Of a stretch of 64,000 nt of DNA, positions 1 through 7,496 are shown in pieces. The position numbers were made by a program, and so were the translations under genes. Positions within the stretch are counted from its first letter, which is position 1, and every line of letters begins with the position of its first letter. The notes beneath the pieces were generated by a model that was given only the letters and a program-made list of their open reading frames with translations, was not told the DNA's origin and searched no databases. The DNA is from Algoriphagus terrigena DSM 22685 (lineage in GTDB: Bacteria > Bacteroidota > Bacteroidia > Cytophagales > Cyclobacteriaceae). The stretch covers positions 1 to 64,000 of the forward strand of contig NZ_AUBW01000015.1 of assembly GCF_000429445.1 (NCBI RefSeq). Direction: 5' to 3'.

Positions 1-302
1 TGCTTCTCACGGAACTCAAGCAAGATCTGCTTCTGGCCAACCAGACGCTCCAATTCCTTGATTTTTTGCTCCATTTCCTGAATTTTATGGGTATCACTCA
101 TGGGTTCGATGATTTGGCGAATTTGCTTTTTACGGTGAGCAGAATATTTATAAAGCCATTTGTAGACCGCTGCTCGGGTCACCCCATACACTTTACTCAC
201 CTGCATCACTGTAGTTAAGTTACGCTCAATTTCCCGAACCTTTTCCTGCTTGAAAGATTCACTGAAGTGACGCACCACTTGCACTTGTTTCTGATTTTCC
301 AT
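1..302 (-). CDS. IS3-family transposase OrfA, N-terminal 100 residues (cut by window edge)
   Basis: This is the DNA-binding half of a two-frame IS3-type transposase. The translation from the ATG at 300-302 starts MENQKQVQVVRHF. A helix-turn-helix follows at roughly residues 18-60 (a KVREIERN helix, then VSKVYGVTRAAVYKWLYKY). After that comes an EMEQKIKELERL leucine-zipper-like segment typical of OrfA dimerisation. There is no stop before the window edge, so the C-terminus and any OrfB with the DDE domain lie outside. The assignment to IS3-type OrfA rests on the HTH plus zipper layout. Whether the element is intact cannot be judged here. Confidence 0.75.
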   Translation of the reverse strand, partial: MENQKQVQVVRHFSESFKQEKVREIERNLTTVMQVSKVYGVTRAAVYKWLYKYSAHRKKQIRQIIEPMSDTHKIQEMEQKIKELERLVGQKQILLEFREK

Positions 303-356
303 TTTTTGAAAGTTTTGTAACTCCCAAAAACGGTCAAGCTATTTTAGTCCTTTACA
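1..356 (-). mobile_element. IS3-type insertion sequence, left end only
   Basis: This is the 5' end of an insertion sequence reading leftwards out of the window. It contains the start of an OrfA-type transposase gene and about 54 bp of leader. The likely terminal dinucleotide is at 355-356, since the minus strand there begins TGTAAAGGACTA and IS3-family ends characteristically start with TG. The other end lies outside the window, so neither the inverted repeat nor a target duplication can be checked. Directly beyond the inferred end are the heptamer repeats that follow ribE. Confidence 0.6.
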
Positions 357-357
357 T

Positions 358-399
358 ACTGCCTACTGAACACTGCCTACTGAACACTGCCTACTGATC
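358..399 (-). repeat. Six phased heptamers directly after the ribE stop
   Basis: Read on the minus strand from the ribE stop codon, the sequence is TCAGTA, GGCAGTG, TTCAGTA, GGCAGTG, TTCAGTA, GGCAGTA: a 14-nt unit three times, or a 7-nt nnCAGTn unit six times. The first unit overlaps the stop codon. The same motif follows the stops of TldE, TerC and the DUF4377/META gene in this window. It has no obvious hairpin or U-tract of a terminator. Confidence 0.85.
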
Positions 400-985
400 A
401 GTATCCCTTGATCATCCGTGCGATGTATTTTCCCACGATGTCAAACTCCAGATTGACCAAGTCACCCACCTGTAGTTGGTGGAAATTGGTGAACTCAAAG
501 GTGTAAGGAATGATGGCCACGGAAAATTTCCCCGGCCCGGAGTTAAAGCAAGTCAGACTCGTGCCGTTGATCGTGATGGAGCCCTTTTCTACCGTGACAT
601 TGCCGGTGGCATCATCAAACTCCAGATCAAACAGCCAAGAGCCATTCTCATCGCTGATCTTCTTTACCACTCCTGTCTGGTCGACGTGGCCTTGCACGAT
701 ATGTCCATCAAATCTACCACTTGCTGGCATACAGCGCTCTAGATTTACTTTCTTGCCTACTTCCCAACCAGAGAGATTGGTCTTTTGGATCGTCTCATGG
801 ATAGCAGTCACCCGATATTGCTGTGGATTGACAGCCACTACTGTGAGGCAAACCCCATCATGGGAAAGGGATTGGTCGATCTTGAGTTCGGGTGAGAGCG
901 CCGAGCTCAGATCAAAATGTACGTTGCTGCCTTCGTGGGTGATTTTTTCGATAGTCCCAAAGGACTCGACGATTCCTGTAAACAT
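398..985 (-). CDS. ribE: Riboflavin synthase, alpha chain
   Basis: Catalyses dismutation of two 6,7-dimethyl-8-ribityllumazine molecules into riboflavin and a pyrimidinedione, the last step of riboflavin synthesis in the cytosol. The protein has 195 residues, the usual length, and begins with the hallmark MFTGIVE. Two lumazine-binding barrels are visible. The first holds SHDGVCLTV (41-49) and the second begins at GHIVQGHVD (94-102) and holds KGSITINGTSLT (134-145); the internal duplication is typical. The gene is divergent from pcm across 108 bp, and its stop codon merges with heptamer repeats. No FMN riboswitch is seen upstream. Confidence 0.95.
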   Translation of the reverse strand: MFTGIVESFGTIEKITHEGSNVHFDLSSALSPELKIDQSLSHDGVCLTVVAVNPQQYRVTAIHETIQKTNLSGWEVGKKVNLERCMPASGRFDGHIVQGHVDQTGVVKKISDENGSWLFDLEFDDATGNVTVEKGSITINGTSLTCFNSGPGKFSVAIIPYTFEFTNFHQLQVGDLVNLEFDIVGKYIARMIKGY

Positions 986-1093
986 GCCTGAAATTTAAAC
1001 TTCGATAGATCAATTGGATAAGCAAAAAATGCCTTTCCGGGTTCAAAGTAAGGTAAATATTCATTTATCTTCGAACACCCAAACCCTCCCGGC

Positions 1094-1750
1094 ATGCTAA
1101 AACTTGAAGATACCTACCTACACAAAGGAAAACGACGCGCACTGGTCGCCGAACTCCGGGTAAAGGGTATCAAGAGTGAAAAGGTCCTCGAAGCCATCAA
1201 CCTCCTACCCCGTCACTTTTTCTTCGACACAGCGCTGATATCCCATGCCTATGAGGACAAAGCCTTTCCGATTGGTGAAGGTCAGACCATCTCCCAACCT
1301 TACACGGTCGCTTTTCAGACCGAACTTTTGGAAGTGAAAGCAGGCGACAAAATCCTCGAAATCGGAACGGGCTCAGGCTATCAGGGAAGTATTCTGCACC
1401 TGTTGGGAGCGGAAGTGTACACGATTGAGTACCAAAAGAAGCTGTTTGAAGGCACACAACGCTTTCTGAAGCGACTGGGAATCGAGATGCATCTGTTCTA
1501 TGGCGACGGCACCGGCGGATTGCCGCAGTTTGCTCCTTATGATAAGATCATCGTGACTGCTGGAGCTCCGGTGGTTCCCGAAGCATTGATTCAGCAACTG
1601 AAAATCGGGGGAATTCTGGTAATTCCAGTGGGAGACCGGAAGCGCCAAGCTATGGTAAAAATCACCAAAAAGACCGCAAAAGACATCGTTCGGGAAGAAT
1701 TCGATGGATTCGCCTTTGTTCCGCTGTTGGGAAAAGATGGATGGAAGTAG
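1094..1750 (+). CDS. pcm: Protein-L-isoaspartate O-methyltransferase
   Basis: Transfers a methyl group from S-adenosylmethionine to isoaspartyl residues of damaged proteins, starting their repair. The 218-residue protein has the family signature QTISQPY (64-70), then the SAM-binding EIGTGSGYQ (89-97), an acidic YTIEY ending strand 2, and VTAGAP further on. Length and motif order match typical Pcm. A weak promoter-like TATCTTCG lies at 1066-1073, about 20 nt before the ATG. The gene diverges from ribE and stands alone. GATTTAY heptamers follow the stop. Confidence 0.94.
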   Translation: MLKLEDTYLHKGKRRALVAELRVKGIKSEKVLEAINLLPRHFFFDTALISHAYEDKAFPIGEGQTISQPYTVAFQTELLEVKAGDKILEIGTGSGYQGSILHLLGAEVYTIEYQKKLFEGTQRFLKRLGIEMHLFYGDGTGGLPQFAPYDKIIVTAGAPVVPEALIQQLKIGGILVIPVGDRKRQAMVKITKKTAKDIVREEFDGFAFVPLLGKDGWK

Positions 1751-1785
1751 GAGTTACGGATTTTGATTTATGATTTACGAGGTTG
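1751..1785 (+). repeat. Heptamer-phased AT-rich repeat after pcm stop
   Basis: Immediately after the pcm stop codon the sequence divides into GAGTTAC, GGATTTT, GATTTAT, GATTTAC, GAGGTTG. The two central units differ at one base and the neighbours share a GA or GG start. This is another heptamer-phased 3' tail, with a different core from the CAGT type. Confidence 0.5.
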
Positions 1786-1880
1786 GAAACAAACTGATCA
1801 CGATTTGAGTTTTGGACAGCTTTTTCCAGAATAAAATTCCGATTGGATATAACTGGATTACCAAAACAGAATTTAATTTC

Positions 1881-1888
1881 TATTTTTG
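1881..1888 (+). promoter_or_regulatory. Possible -7 box (TATTTTTG) of the thioesterase gene
   Basis: The octamer matches the Bacteroidota housekeeping -7 consensus TAnnTTTG and ends 15 bp before the ATG at 1904. No convincing TTTG is found 19 bp upstream. It argues against the in-frame TTG start at 1886, which lies inside the box. Confidence 0.4.
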
Positions 1889-1903
1889 TCTAAAATCAGT
1901 TTT

Positions 1904-2428
1904 ATGGCAAAGCAAAAGTTCGCAAAGGATTCTGTCACGATCATGACGGAAATGGTCCTCCCCAACGATACCAACACCCTCAACAACCTCATGGGCGGAC
2001 GTCTGATGTACTGGATGGATATCTCTGCGGCCATTGCTGCGCAAAAGCACTGCAATCGCATCGTGGTCACCGCCTCTGCCGACAGCATCTCCTTCAAGCA
2101 ACCGATCAATCTGGGAAATGTGATCACGCTTAGATCCCAGGTCACCCGCTCGTTCAACTCCTCCATGGAGGTATTTATCGAAGTGACTGCTGAGGATATT
2201 CCTGCGAAAAAGAAGATCATGACCCATCGCGCTTACTTCACTTTTGTGGCTGTGGATCAACATAGCAAACCGATCGAAGTACCGGAATTGATCCCGGAAA
2301 CTCCCGAAGAAATCGAACAGTATGAGGGTGCATTGAGACGGAGACAACTTCGACTGGTGCTGGCCAAGCGAATGAAGCCTGAGGACGCTGTCGAGCTGAA
2401 GTCGATCTTCAATCTCGGAGAAAAGTAA
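1904..2428 (+). CDS. Acyl-CoA thioesterase, hotdog fold (YciA/BACH type)
   Basis: Predicted to hydrolyse acyl-CoA thioesters to free acid and CoA in the cytosol. The 174-residue protein holds one hotdog domain, with the substrate-site motif NDTNTLNNLMGG near residues 21-32 and MYWMDISAAIAA on the central helix; the Asp there is the usual catalytic acid. The region SADSISFKQPINLGN is typical of the YciA/BACH group. The ATG at 1904 is preferred over the TTG at 1886 because a -7-like box overlaps the latter. The C-terminal 40 residues are charged and helical. Substrate chain length cannot be told. Confidence 0.85.
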   Translation: MAKQKFAKDSVTIMTEMVLPNDTNTLNNLMGGRLMYWMDISAAIAAQKHCNRIVVTASADSISFKQPINLGNVITLRSQVTRSFNSSMEVFIEVTAEDIPAKKKIMTHRAYFTFVAVDQHSKPIEVPELIPETPEEIEQYEGALRRRQLRLVLAKRMKPEDAVELKSIFNLGEK

Positions 2429-2503
2429 GGAGTTCTGAGGACAGAGAGATAAAAGCGGCAAGGGGCTGATTTTTTCCCATCCGATTTTTTGCTATCTTCT
2501 TTC

Positions 2504-2887
2504 ATGAAAGTCGCCGGCATCCTTACGCTACTTTTCCTTTTTTTCAGCTCCTGCGGCATCGAAGACGGCAGACCAAACGGGATTTTCATCCGGGTGCACA
2601 ACAACTCTGACGTCAATTTCGAAAATGTCAGCGTTCGGTCCGGCAATGCCGAGCAGGCCTTTGGAGACATCCTTTCCCGAACGGAATCAGACTACAGGGA
2701 ATTTGATCATGCGTTTCGCTATGGCGCAGTTTGGCTGAATGCCGAAGGTGTGGCGCTCTCGCTCGTCCCGATCGACTATGTTGGCGAAACTCCGCTCCGC
2801 GACGGCTATTATACCTATCGCATCGGCCTGAGCTCCGCCAATCTGGAGGACGCCGCCCTCACCTTTGAGCTCGAAGAAGACGAGTGA
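2504..2887 (+). CDS. Small lipoprotein of unknown function
   Basis: The 127-residue protein starts with a lipoprotein signal: MKVAGIL, a hydrophobic stretch, then LFFSSC with the predicted lipidated Cys17. The mature part has no motif I recognise. Its alternating hydrophobic pattern (IFIRVHNNSDVNFENVSV) suggests a small beta-sandwich, and the C-terminus is acidic (LEEDE). The ATG at 2504 was chosen because it gives the signal peptide directly; an upstream in-frame TTG would place four polar residues before it. It stands alone, convergent with the TerC gene. Confidence 0.7.
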   Translation: MKVAGILTLLFLFFSSCGIEDGRPNGIFIRVHNNSDVNFENVSVRSGNAEQAFGDILSRTESDYREFDHAFRYGAVWLNAEGVALSLVPIDYVGETPLRDGYYTYRIGLSSANLEDAALTFELEEDE

Positions 2888-2914
2888 TCCTACCGAAGCG
2901 GTCCTACCATTCGT

Positions 2915-2928
2915 CGCTGCAAACTGCC
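2915..2928 (-). repeat. Two nnCAGnn heptamers at the TerC stop
   Basis: On the minus strand the TerC stop codon TAG runs into GGCAGTT and TGCAGCG, so the stop is built from the start of the repeat. It is a short, decayed copy of the heptamer array found after ribE and the TldE gene. Confidence 0.55.
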
Positions 2929-3923
2929 TATCCCTTTTTCTCCTCCGGCCAAATCACCGAAGCTAACACAGAGACCAACAAGATCCCTCCGACCACTCCC
3001 AGGGAAGGCGTCGAGCCAAAATGGTAAAACGGCGCCGTGATCATCTTAAATCCGATAAAGGCCAGAATGATAGCCAGACCAAACTTGAGACGGCTAAACA
3101 TGTGGATGAAATTTGCCAGCAGAAAGTACAGCGACCGCAGTCCAAGGATCGCAAAGATATTGGAGGTGTAAAGGATGAATGGATCATCCGGTGCGATCGC
3201 GAAGATCGCCGGGATAGAATCCACTGCAAACAGCAGATCGGTGAATTCTACCACAGCAAGTACTACGAGCAGCGGAGTGGCCATCTTCACGCCGTTTTTG
3301 ACGATGAAAAACTTGTCTCCGTGGTACTCCGGCGTCACCTTGAAGTAGTGATAGATCAGCTTCGCTCCAGGGTTTTTGGTATAGTCCTTATGCTCGTCCT
3401 CATCGTGGCTCGCAAACCAGGACTTGTACCCCGCATAGATCAGAAACGCCCCGAAGACGGTCAACACGACATTGATCTTCGCGGGATAGCCCCAGATCAT
3501 CATCTCCGGTAGATAGGTCATCGAGATGATCCCCACTCCTGCGAAAATAAAGATCGCACGCATCACCAGCGCTCCGATGATCCCCCAAAACAACACCTTG
3601 TGGTGATACTCTCTCGGAACTTTGAAGAAGCCAAAGACCAGGATAAAGACAAAGAGATTGTCGACAGACAGGGCCTTTTCGATCCAGTAGGCCGATTGGA
3701 ACTGGGAAAACTTCTCCAGCCCCACCTCTTCGTAGGTCACGATGTAGATGAAAATACTGAAGATCATCGAAAGCCCAATCCAGAATACAGACCAGATCGC
3801 GGCTTCTTTGTTGGAGATAATGTGACTCTTCTTGTTGAAGATCCCAAGATCGAGCAACAGCATAAATCCAACGGTAATGGCAAAACCGATAAGAATACCG
3901 GGATGGTTGATTAATGAACCCAT
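2928..3923 (-). CDS. TerC/Alx-family integral membrane protein
   Basis: A polytopic inner-membrane protein of 331 residues with about nine predicted helices. The two family signatures are present: KALSVDNLFVF (about 83-93) and FTDLLFAVDSIPAIFAI (about 228-244), whose acidic residues inside membrane helices are thought to bind metal ions. Relatives (Alx, MeeF/MeeY, TerC) are linked to manganese export and to tellurite resistance. A polar loop in the middle (WFASHDEDEHKDYTKN) is rich in His and Asp. No tellurite genes are nearby, so a Mn2+ efflux role during protein export is more likely than tellurite resistance. Confidence 0.9.
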   Translation of the reverse strand: MGSLINHPGILIGFAITVGFMLLLDLGIFNKKSHIISNKEAAIWSVFWIGLSMIFSIFIYIVTYEEVGLEKFSQFQSAYWIEKALSVDNLFVFILVFGFFKVPREYHHKVLFWGIIGALVMRAIFIFAGVGIISMTYLPEMMIWGYPAKINVVLTVFGAFLIYAGYKSWFASHDEDEHKDYTKNPGAKLIYHYFKVTPEYHGDKFFIVKNGVKMATPLLVVLAVVEFTDLLFAVDSIPAIFAIAPDDPFILYTSNIFAILGLRSLYFLLANFIHMFSRLKFGLAIILAFIGFKMITAPFYHFGSTPSLGVVGGILLVSVLASVIWPEEKKG

Positions 3924-4011
3924 AGAAAGGAATGATTGTAAATGTCTTGATTTGAAACCCGGTCAGCTGCCGGTTGGGAATAGGGTCTACTGCTAATTAA
4001 AAAGCAGCTCC

Positions 4012-4350
4012 CTAGGTCGTTTCAAAATAGACTTCAAACAGAATCCTGGTGTCAAAAAAAGAAGGAATCTGATCAATGACCGGTTCAGAGACACGGGCGC
4101 CGAACGGTGTCGGGCTGAAAGAGAACTGAAATTCAAAGGGAATGCTTAAAACCCGGTCTCCCAGATTCAGTTGAAAAGACTGGGCTTGTGAAGCGCTTCG
4201 GAGATGAAACTCGGGAGCAGCGTTTTGGCTAAAGTAGCTCGACTGATGATCAGCTGGTACATAGTCTGGAACGGGCGGAAAGATGCAGATCAGAAAGATC
4301 CCCAATATCCAACTGCCTAATACCAATCCAAAGAATGCCTGTTTTTTCAT
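4012..4350 (-). CDS. Small membrane-anchored protein of unknown function
   Basis: A 112-residue protein starting MKKQAFFGLVLG, with one hydrophobic helix at about residues 6-24 and a periplasmic or extracytoplasmic tail. The tail contains a polar stretch and a predicted beta-rich C-terminus (VLSIPFEFQFSF, then ILFEVYFETT). No family is recognised. The start at 4350 is preferred over the ATG seven codons upstream because a -7-type TACCTTTG (4376 to 4369) overlaps the latter. It lies downstream of the HExxH protein gene on the same strand, 74 bp away. Confidence 0.55.
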   Translation of the reverse strand: MKKQAFFGLVLGSWILGIFLICIFPPVPDYVPADHQSSYFSQNAAPEFHLRSASQAQSFQLNLGDRVLSIPFEFQFSFSPTPFGARVSEPVIDQIPSFFDTRILFEVYFETT

Positions 4351-4368
4351 CAATACGCTAAGAGCATC

Positions 4369-4376
4369 CAAAGGTA
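4369..4376 (-). promoter_or_regulatory. Possible -7 box (TACCTTTG)
   Basis: An exact match to TAnnTTTG on the minus strand, ending 18 bp before the ATG at 4350. The -33 region is not convincing. The box decides the start codon of the downstream small membrane protein. Confidence 0.4.
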
Positions 4377-4424
4377 GGACAATTGAAAGCTCCTGTGAAA
4401 GCTCAGATGGAAACTTTTACTGAA

Positions 4425-4838
4425 TTAGCTGACGGGAAAAAATGCCGCAAAGTCAGACGCGAGTGTCTCTCCGAAATAAGCACTGGCCAGACGATTTGCC
4501 CTGAGCTCCGCCCAATACGTCCGATGATCGCCTGCGAAAGCCGGGATGCGGTTGATTCCCCACACCAGATTCAGCAGACTGGGGAGTCCAATCTTGCCGT
4601 AAAATCCCAGCAGATACGAGCCAAGCAGCCGCTTTCGATCTCCGTCCACTCCATATCTATAATCTAGATAATGGCCAAACTCATGCTGGATGATCCGCTT
4701 CGAAGCTCGGTCAGGGATATCTGAATGGATAAAAATCCCGATTCCCGGAAGGCAGATTCCGCTGCCGGACAGCATCAGACGGGTTCGGAAGACTCCGATT
4801 CCTTCCAGCTTTTCGATATTATCTATTCTTTTGACCAA
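4425..4838 (-). CDS. Putative zinc metallopeptidase with HExxH motif, family unknown
   Basis: A 137-residue protein with no clear signal peptide. It carries HEFGH at residues 52-56, followed 55 residues later by WAELRANRLA (Glu111). The layout HExxH plus a distant ExxA/N helix is that of gluzincin-type zinc peptidases, where the second motif gives the third metal ligand. Between the two motifs lies a hydrophobic, Gly- and Leu-rich segment (LLGSYLLGFYGKIGLPSLL). The N-terminal part (about 40 residues) resembles no domain I know. It is far smaller than most peptidases of this type, so it may be a minimal domain or a degenerate relative. It probably shares a transcript with the downstream small membrane protein. 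Confidence 0.6.
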   Translation of the reverse strand: MVKRIDNIEKLEGIGVFRTRLMLSGSGICLPGIGIFIHSDIPDRASKRIIQHEFGHYLDYRYGVDGDRKRLLGSYLLGFYGKIGLPSLLNLVWGINRIPAFAGDHRTYWAELRANRLASAYFGETLASDFAAFFPVS

Positions 4839-5061
4839 GATCCAATGGTTAATAATGCGTACGAAAGTCTAATCTGATTTCATGCCAATCCCGCAAATAA
4901 TACCGAAAAACTGGATTACGGTGGTTTATGAATCATAAATCTTTTTGAGTCAACGATTTCCAGCCAAGCCTCGGATCATCTCAGTCACAACTTACCGACG
5001 GTCCGGCTTGAAGCACACGATAATTCTATGCAAATTGAGTCTACATCAAACTTTTACTGAC

Positions 5062-5568
5062 ATGATAGACCAATTGTTAAAATCAGCAGACGGGCCATTG
5101 AAGGATTTATTGGCTCAAACCAGCGGAGACGCTGACTCGGCGGGTACCGTCCGCGAGACTTTTCTGGAAGTGATACAGACGCAGGCCCGGTCGGGCAATT
5201 TCGAGGGCATCATGGAGATGTTTTCCGGATCAGAAACTCCAGCCGACGGAGCTACGGTCAACCATCTCAAAGGCGATCTCGGTGACAAACTCAGCGAAAA
5301 GCTGGGAATAGACACCGACAAAGCGCTGTCCATCGCCGCAGCAGCGCTCCCGATGCTGCTCAACCTCTTTAACAAGAAGGTAAACGACGCACCGCAGCCC
5401 AATGCAGAGATTCAGGAATCGGTCGTGAAGTCCATGAAAGAAGACGAAGGAGACGGCACAGGACTGGGAGGTATCTTGAGTTCAATCTTCGGAGCAGATG
5501 CCGACCCCAGCGCCATTGATCTGGGCGGTGTGATTGATTTTGGAAAGGGATTGTTTAAGAAGAAATAA
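5062..5568 (+). CDS. Conserved helical protein, DUF937-like, function unknown
   Basis: A 168-residue soluble protein with no signal peptide. It starts MIDQLLKSADGPLKDLL; an upstream in-frame start at 4945 would add residues with no coding character. The middle segment (DLGDKLSEKLGIDTDKALSIAAAALPMLLNLF) is helical, and the end has a low-complexity Gly/Ile pattern (GLGGILSSIFGADADPSAIDLGG) as seen in YidB/DUF937-type proteins. Function unknown; assignment to that family is tentative. A strong intrinsic terminator follows. Confidence 0.65.
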   Translation: MIDQLLKSADGPLKDLLAQTSGDADSAGTVRETFLEVIQTQARSGNFEGIMEMFSGSETPADGATVNHLKGDLGDKLSEKLGIDTDKALSIAAAALPMLLNLFNKKVNDAPQPNAEIQESVVKSMKEDEGDGTGLGGILSSIFGADADPSAIDLGGVIDFGKGLFKKK

Positions 5569-5617
5569 GACCGGAGAAGGTCGGGTTGACTTCAATCCAG
5601 ATGTCCAATACATTCCT

Positions 5618-5656
5618 CCAAAAAATCCCTCTTCAGACTGGAGAGGGATTTTTTTT
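5618..5656 (+). terminator. Intrinsic terminator of the DUF937-like gene
   Basis: AAAAAATCCCTCTTC pairs with GGAGAGGGATTTTTT around a short loop, followed by a T-run ending about 5656. The A-rich left arm makes it likely to work in both directions. Confidence 0.8.
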
Positions 5657-5660
5657 GTGG

Positions 5661-5778
5661 GTATAATCTCATCCCGGTAGGCGGGCATCGACAATATTGG
5701 GTAAAGTGCCATCGCGTGAATTAAAACCATTGAGATGGTTTTTTCGATCCGGTGAAAACAACATAGCCCACGGTTTAA
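5661..5778. repeat. Intergenic repeat-like block, left half, ending in half of a palindrome
   Basis: No gene is seen here. A hairpin AAAACCAT-TGAG-ATGGTTTT lies at 5723-5742. Positions 5762-5778 (CATAGCCCACGGTTTAA) are the left half of a 30-bp perfect palindrome whose right half is at 7497-7513, beyond the insertion sequence. The block has the look of a REP-like intergenic element that was interrupted by the IS. Confidence 0.6.
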
Positions 5779-7496
5779 GAGACTGTGTGAAAACATAAAA
5801 AGCAACTAAGTTTTTTAAGCTATTTAGTTATTTTTAGAGGAGTTCAATTTTGAAGCATGCATTACAAAGACTCTCAAGATAGGCATCAGGTAATGATGCT
5901 CAGTTATGATTCGATGATTTCCCAAGATAACCCTGTGCGATTGCTTGACATGATGTGTCGCCGGTTTGTTGAATCCAATCCAGATCAGTTTTTCAAAAAG
6001 GGCAAGAAGAAAGCGGGTAGGAAAGCTTATTCTCCTATTGCCTTACTTAACCTGTTGGTGTATGGATATTTCAACGGCATCTCCACGAGCAGAAAACTTG
6101 AGAAGGAATCTCACAGGAATATTGAAGTCATCTGGCTTATGGAAGGGCTCCAGCCAGACCATTGGACAATCAGTGACTTTAGAAAGGAAAATGGAGAAGC
6201 TATAAAAAGCTTTCTCCATACATTCAGGAGCTTTTTGAAGGATCAGTCCTACATCACTGGAGAAAGGATCGTCTTCGACGGATCCAAAGTCAAAGCCTAT
6301 GCTTCTAAGGATATGCTCACCCAAAGCGGTATTCTGAAGAAACTCGACAACATTGAAAAGAATCTGTCTGAGTACTTCAAGTCCATGGAGCAGCTGGATT
6401 CATTGAAGAATAAAGACGAAAAGTTTACAAATGAGATTGAAGAGCTTAAAAGAAGCATAGAGAAGAAAGAGGTTCAAAAAAAAAGCCTGACCCAGATCAA
6501 TGAAAAATTAGAACAGAAAGGCCTTAAGAGAATCACCGTCAATGATCCGGAGGCTGTTTTGGTCAAAAGCAGAAACGGTAAATTTGCCGGCTACAACCTG
6601 CAGATAGGGGTCGATTCCCAAAACCACTTTATAGTCACCAACTATCTGACCACTGATGTAAACGACCGCAAACAGCTTGAAGAATGCGTGAAGGAGACAA
6701 TATCCCAGTTAGGAGTTAAACCAAAGGAAGCAGTCGCGGACAAAGGGTATGGAAACTTTAAGGATATTTTTTCTTTACAGGGGCAGGGAGTAGACTGTTT
6801 TGTACCGCTTCAAACCGTGGCAAATGATAAAAAAGAAGAGGAAGGACTAGTTTTTATCTATGATAAACTACAGGACAGATACACCTGCCCCCAGGGAAAT
6901 TTTCTATATCTGAAAGCCAAAAACATCAAGTCGTCGGACTCTTTTTATGACAAGTACCAATGTAAAGATTGCGCAAAGTGTCCAATCAAAAATGAGTGTA
7001 CCACTTCAAAATATGGAAGAGCAATAAAAAGGAATGTAGAGCAGGAAAAGATTGACCTCTACAAAACAAAATTGAAGGAGGAGCGGGTGGTAAAGGCTAT
7101 TAAAGACCGAAAAAACATCGTCGAGCATCCCTTTGGTACAATCAAAGCCCTGATGGGAAAGTTTGATCTGGTTTTATGCGGAAAGTATAAGGCAGGAATT
7201 GAAATTGACCTCTATACACTCGCTTACAACCTAAAAAGGCTGGGAAATATCCAAAAGCCAGACTTACTGCTTAAGCAAGCGAAAAACTACAACTGGAAAG
7301 CAGCATAACGTCTATTCCATTTTTCAGAATTGGAAAAGAAAAAGTCTAAAACCAAAAATAGGATCAAGCAATAAACAAACTGAAAACATGTCAGAAGCCT
7401 TTTTTTGAACTGCGTTCAGTAAAAAATCTTGCTAACCCTTAAAATTATCAATTTGAGGGGGTTTTAAAGAAAAACGTTGGTTTTTAACACGGCCTC
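5779..7496 (+). mobile_element. Complete IS1182-type insertion sequence, TTAA target duplication
   Basis: The 1718-bp element has ends GAGACTGTGTGAAAAC (left) and, read inward, GAGGCCGTGTTAAAAA (right), imperfect terminal inverted repeats with 12 of 16 matches. It is flanked by TTAA at 5775-5778 and at 7497-7500. Removing the element and one TTAA restores a perfect 30-bp palindrome (halves at 5762-5778 and 7497-7513). A single intact transposase gene fills most of it. Size, ends and a 4-bp duplication fit the IS1182 family. Confidence 0.88.
5857..7308 (+). CDS. IS1182-family DDE transposase
   Basis: A 483-residue transposase, apparently full length and intact. An N-terminal DUF772-type domain (about 20-110, including RKLEKESHRNIEVIWLMEGLQPDHWTISDFR) precedes the DDE catalytic domain. 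The likely catalytic acids are Asp141 in IVFDGSKVKAYAS, the Asp in AVADKGYGN (about 295), and the Glu in VEHPFGTIKAL (about 425). A long coiled coil (about 165-220) lies between the first two, and a cysteine-rich CKDCAKCPIKNEC insert (about 367-380) could bind zinc. An AGAGGAG sequence precedes the ATG, unusual for this host group and consistent with mobile origin. Confidence 0.92.
   Translation: MHYKDSQDRHQVMMLSYDSMISQDNPVRLLDMMCRRFVESNPDQFFKKGKKKAGRKAYSPIALLNLLVYGYFNGISTSRKLEKESHRNIEVIWLMEGLQPDHWTISDFRKENGEAIKSFLHTFRSFLKDQSYITGERIVFDGSKVKAYASKDMLTQSGILKKLDNIEKNLSEYFKSMEQLDSLKNKDEKFTNEIEELKRSIEKKEVQKKSLTQINEKLEQKGLKRITVNDPEAVLVKSRNGKFAGYNLQIGVDSQNHFIVTNYLTTDVNDRKQLEECVKETISQLGVKPKEAVADKGYGNFKDIFSLQGQGVDCFVPLQTVANDKKEEEGLVFIYDKLQDRYTCPQGNFLYLKAKNIKSSDSFYDKYQCKDCAKCPIKNECTTSKYGRAIKRNVEQEKIDLYKTKLKEERVVKAIKDRKNIVEHPFGTIKALMGKFDLVLCGKYKAGIEIDLYTLAYNLKRLGNIQKPDLLLKQAKNYNWKAA

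Noticed and set aside
476..998. Plus-strand frames opposite ribE
   Set aside because: Antisense shadows of a clearly conserved enzyme.
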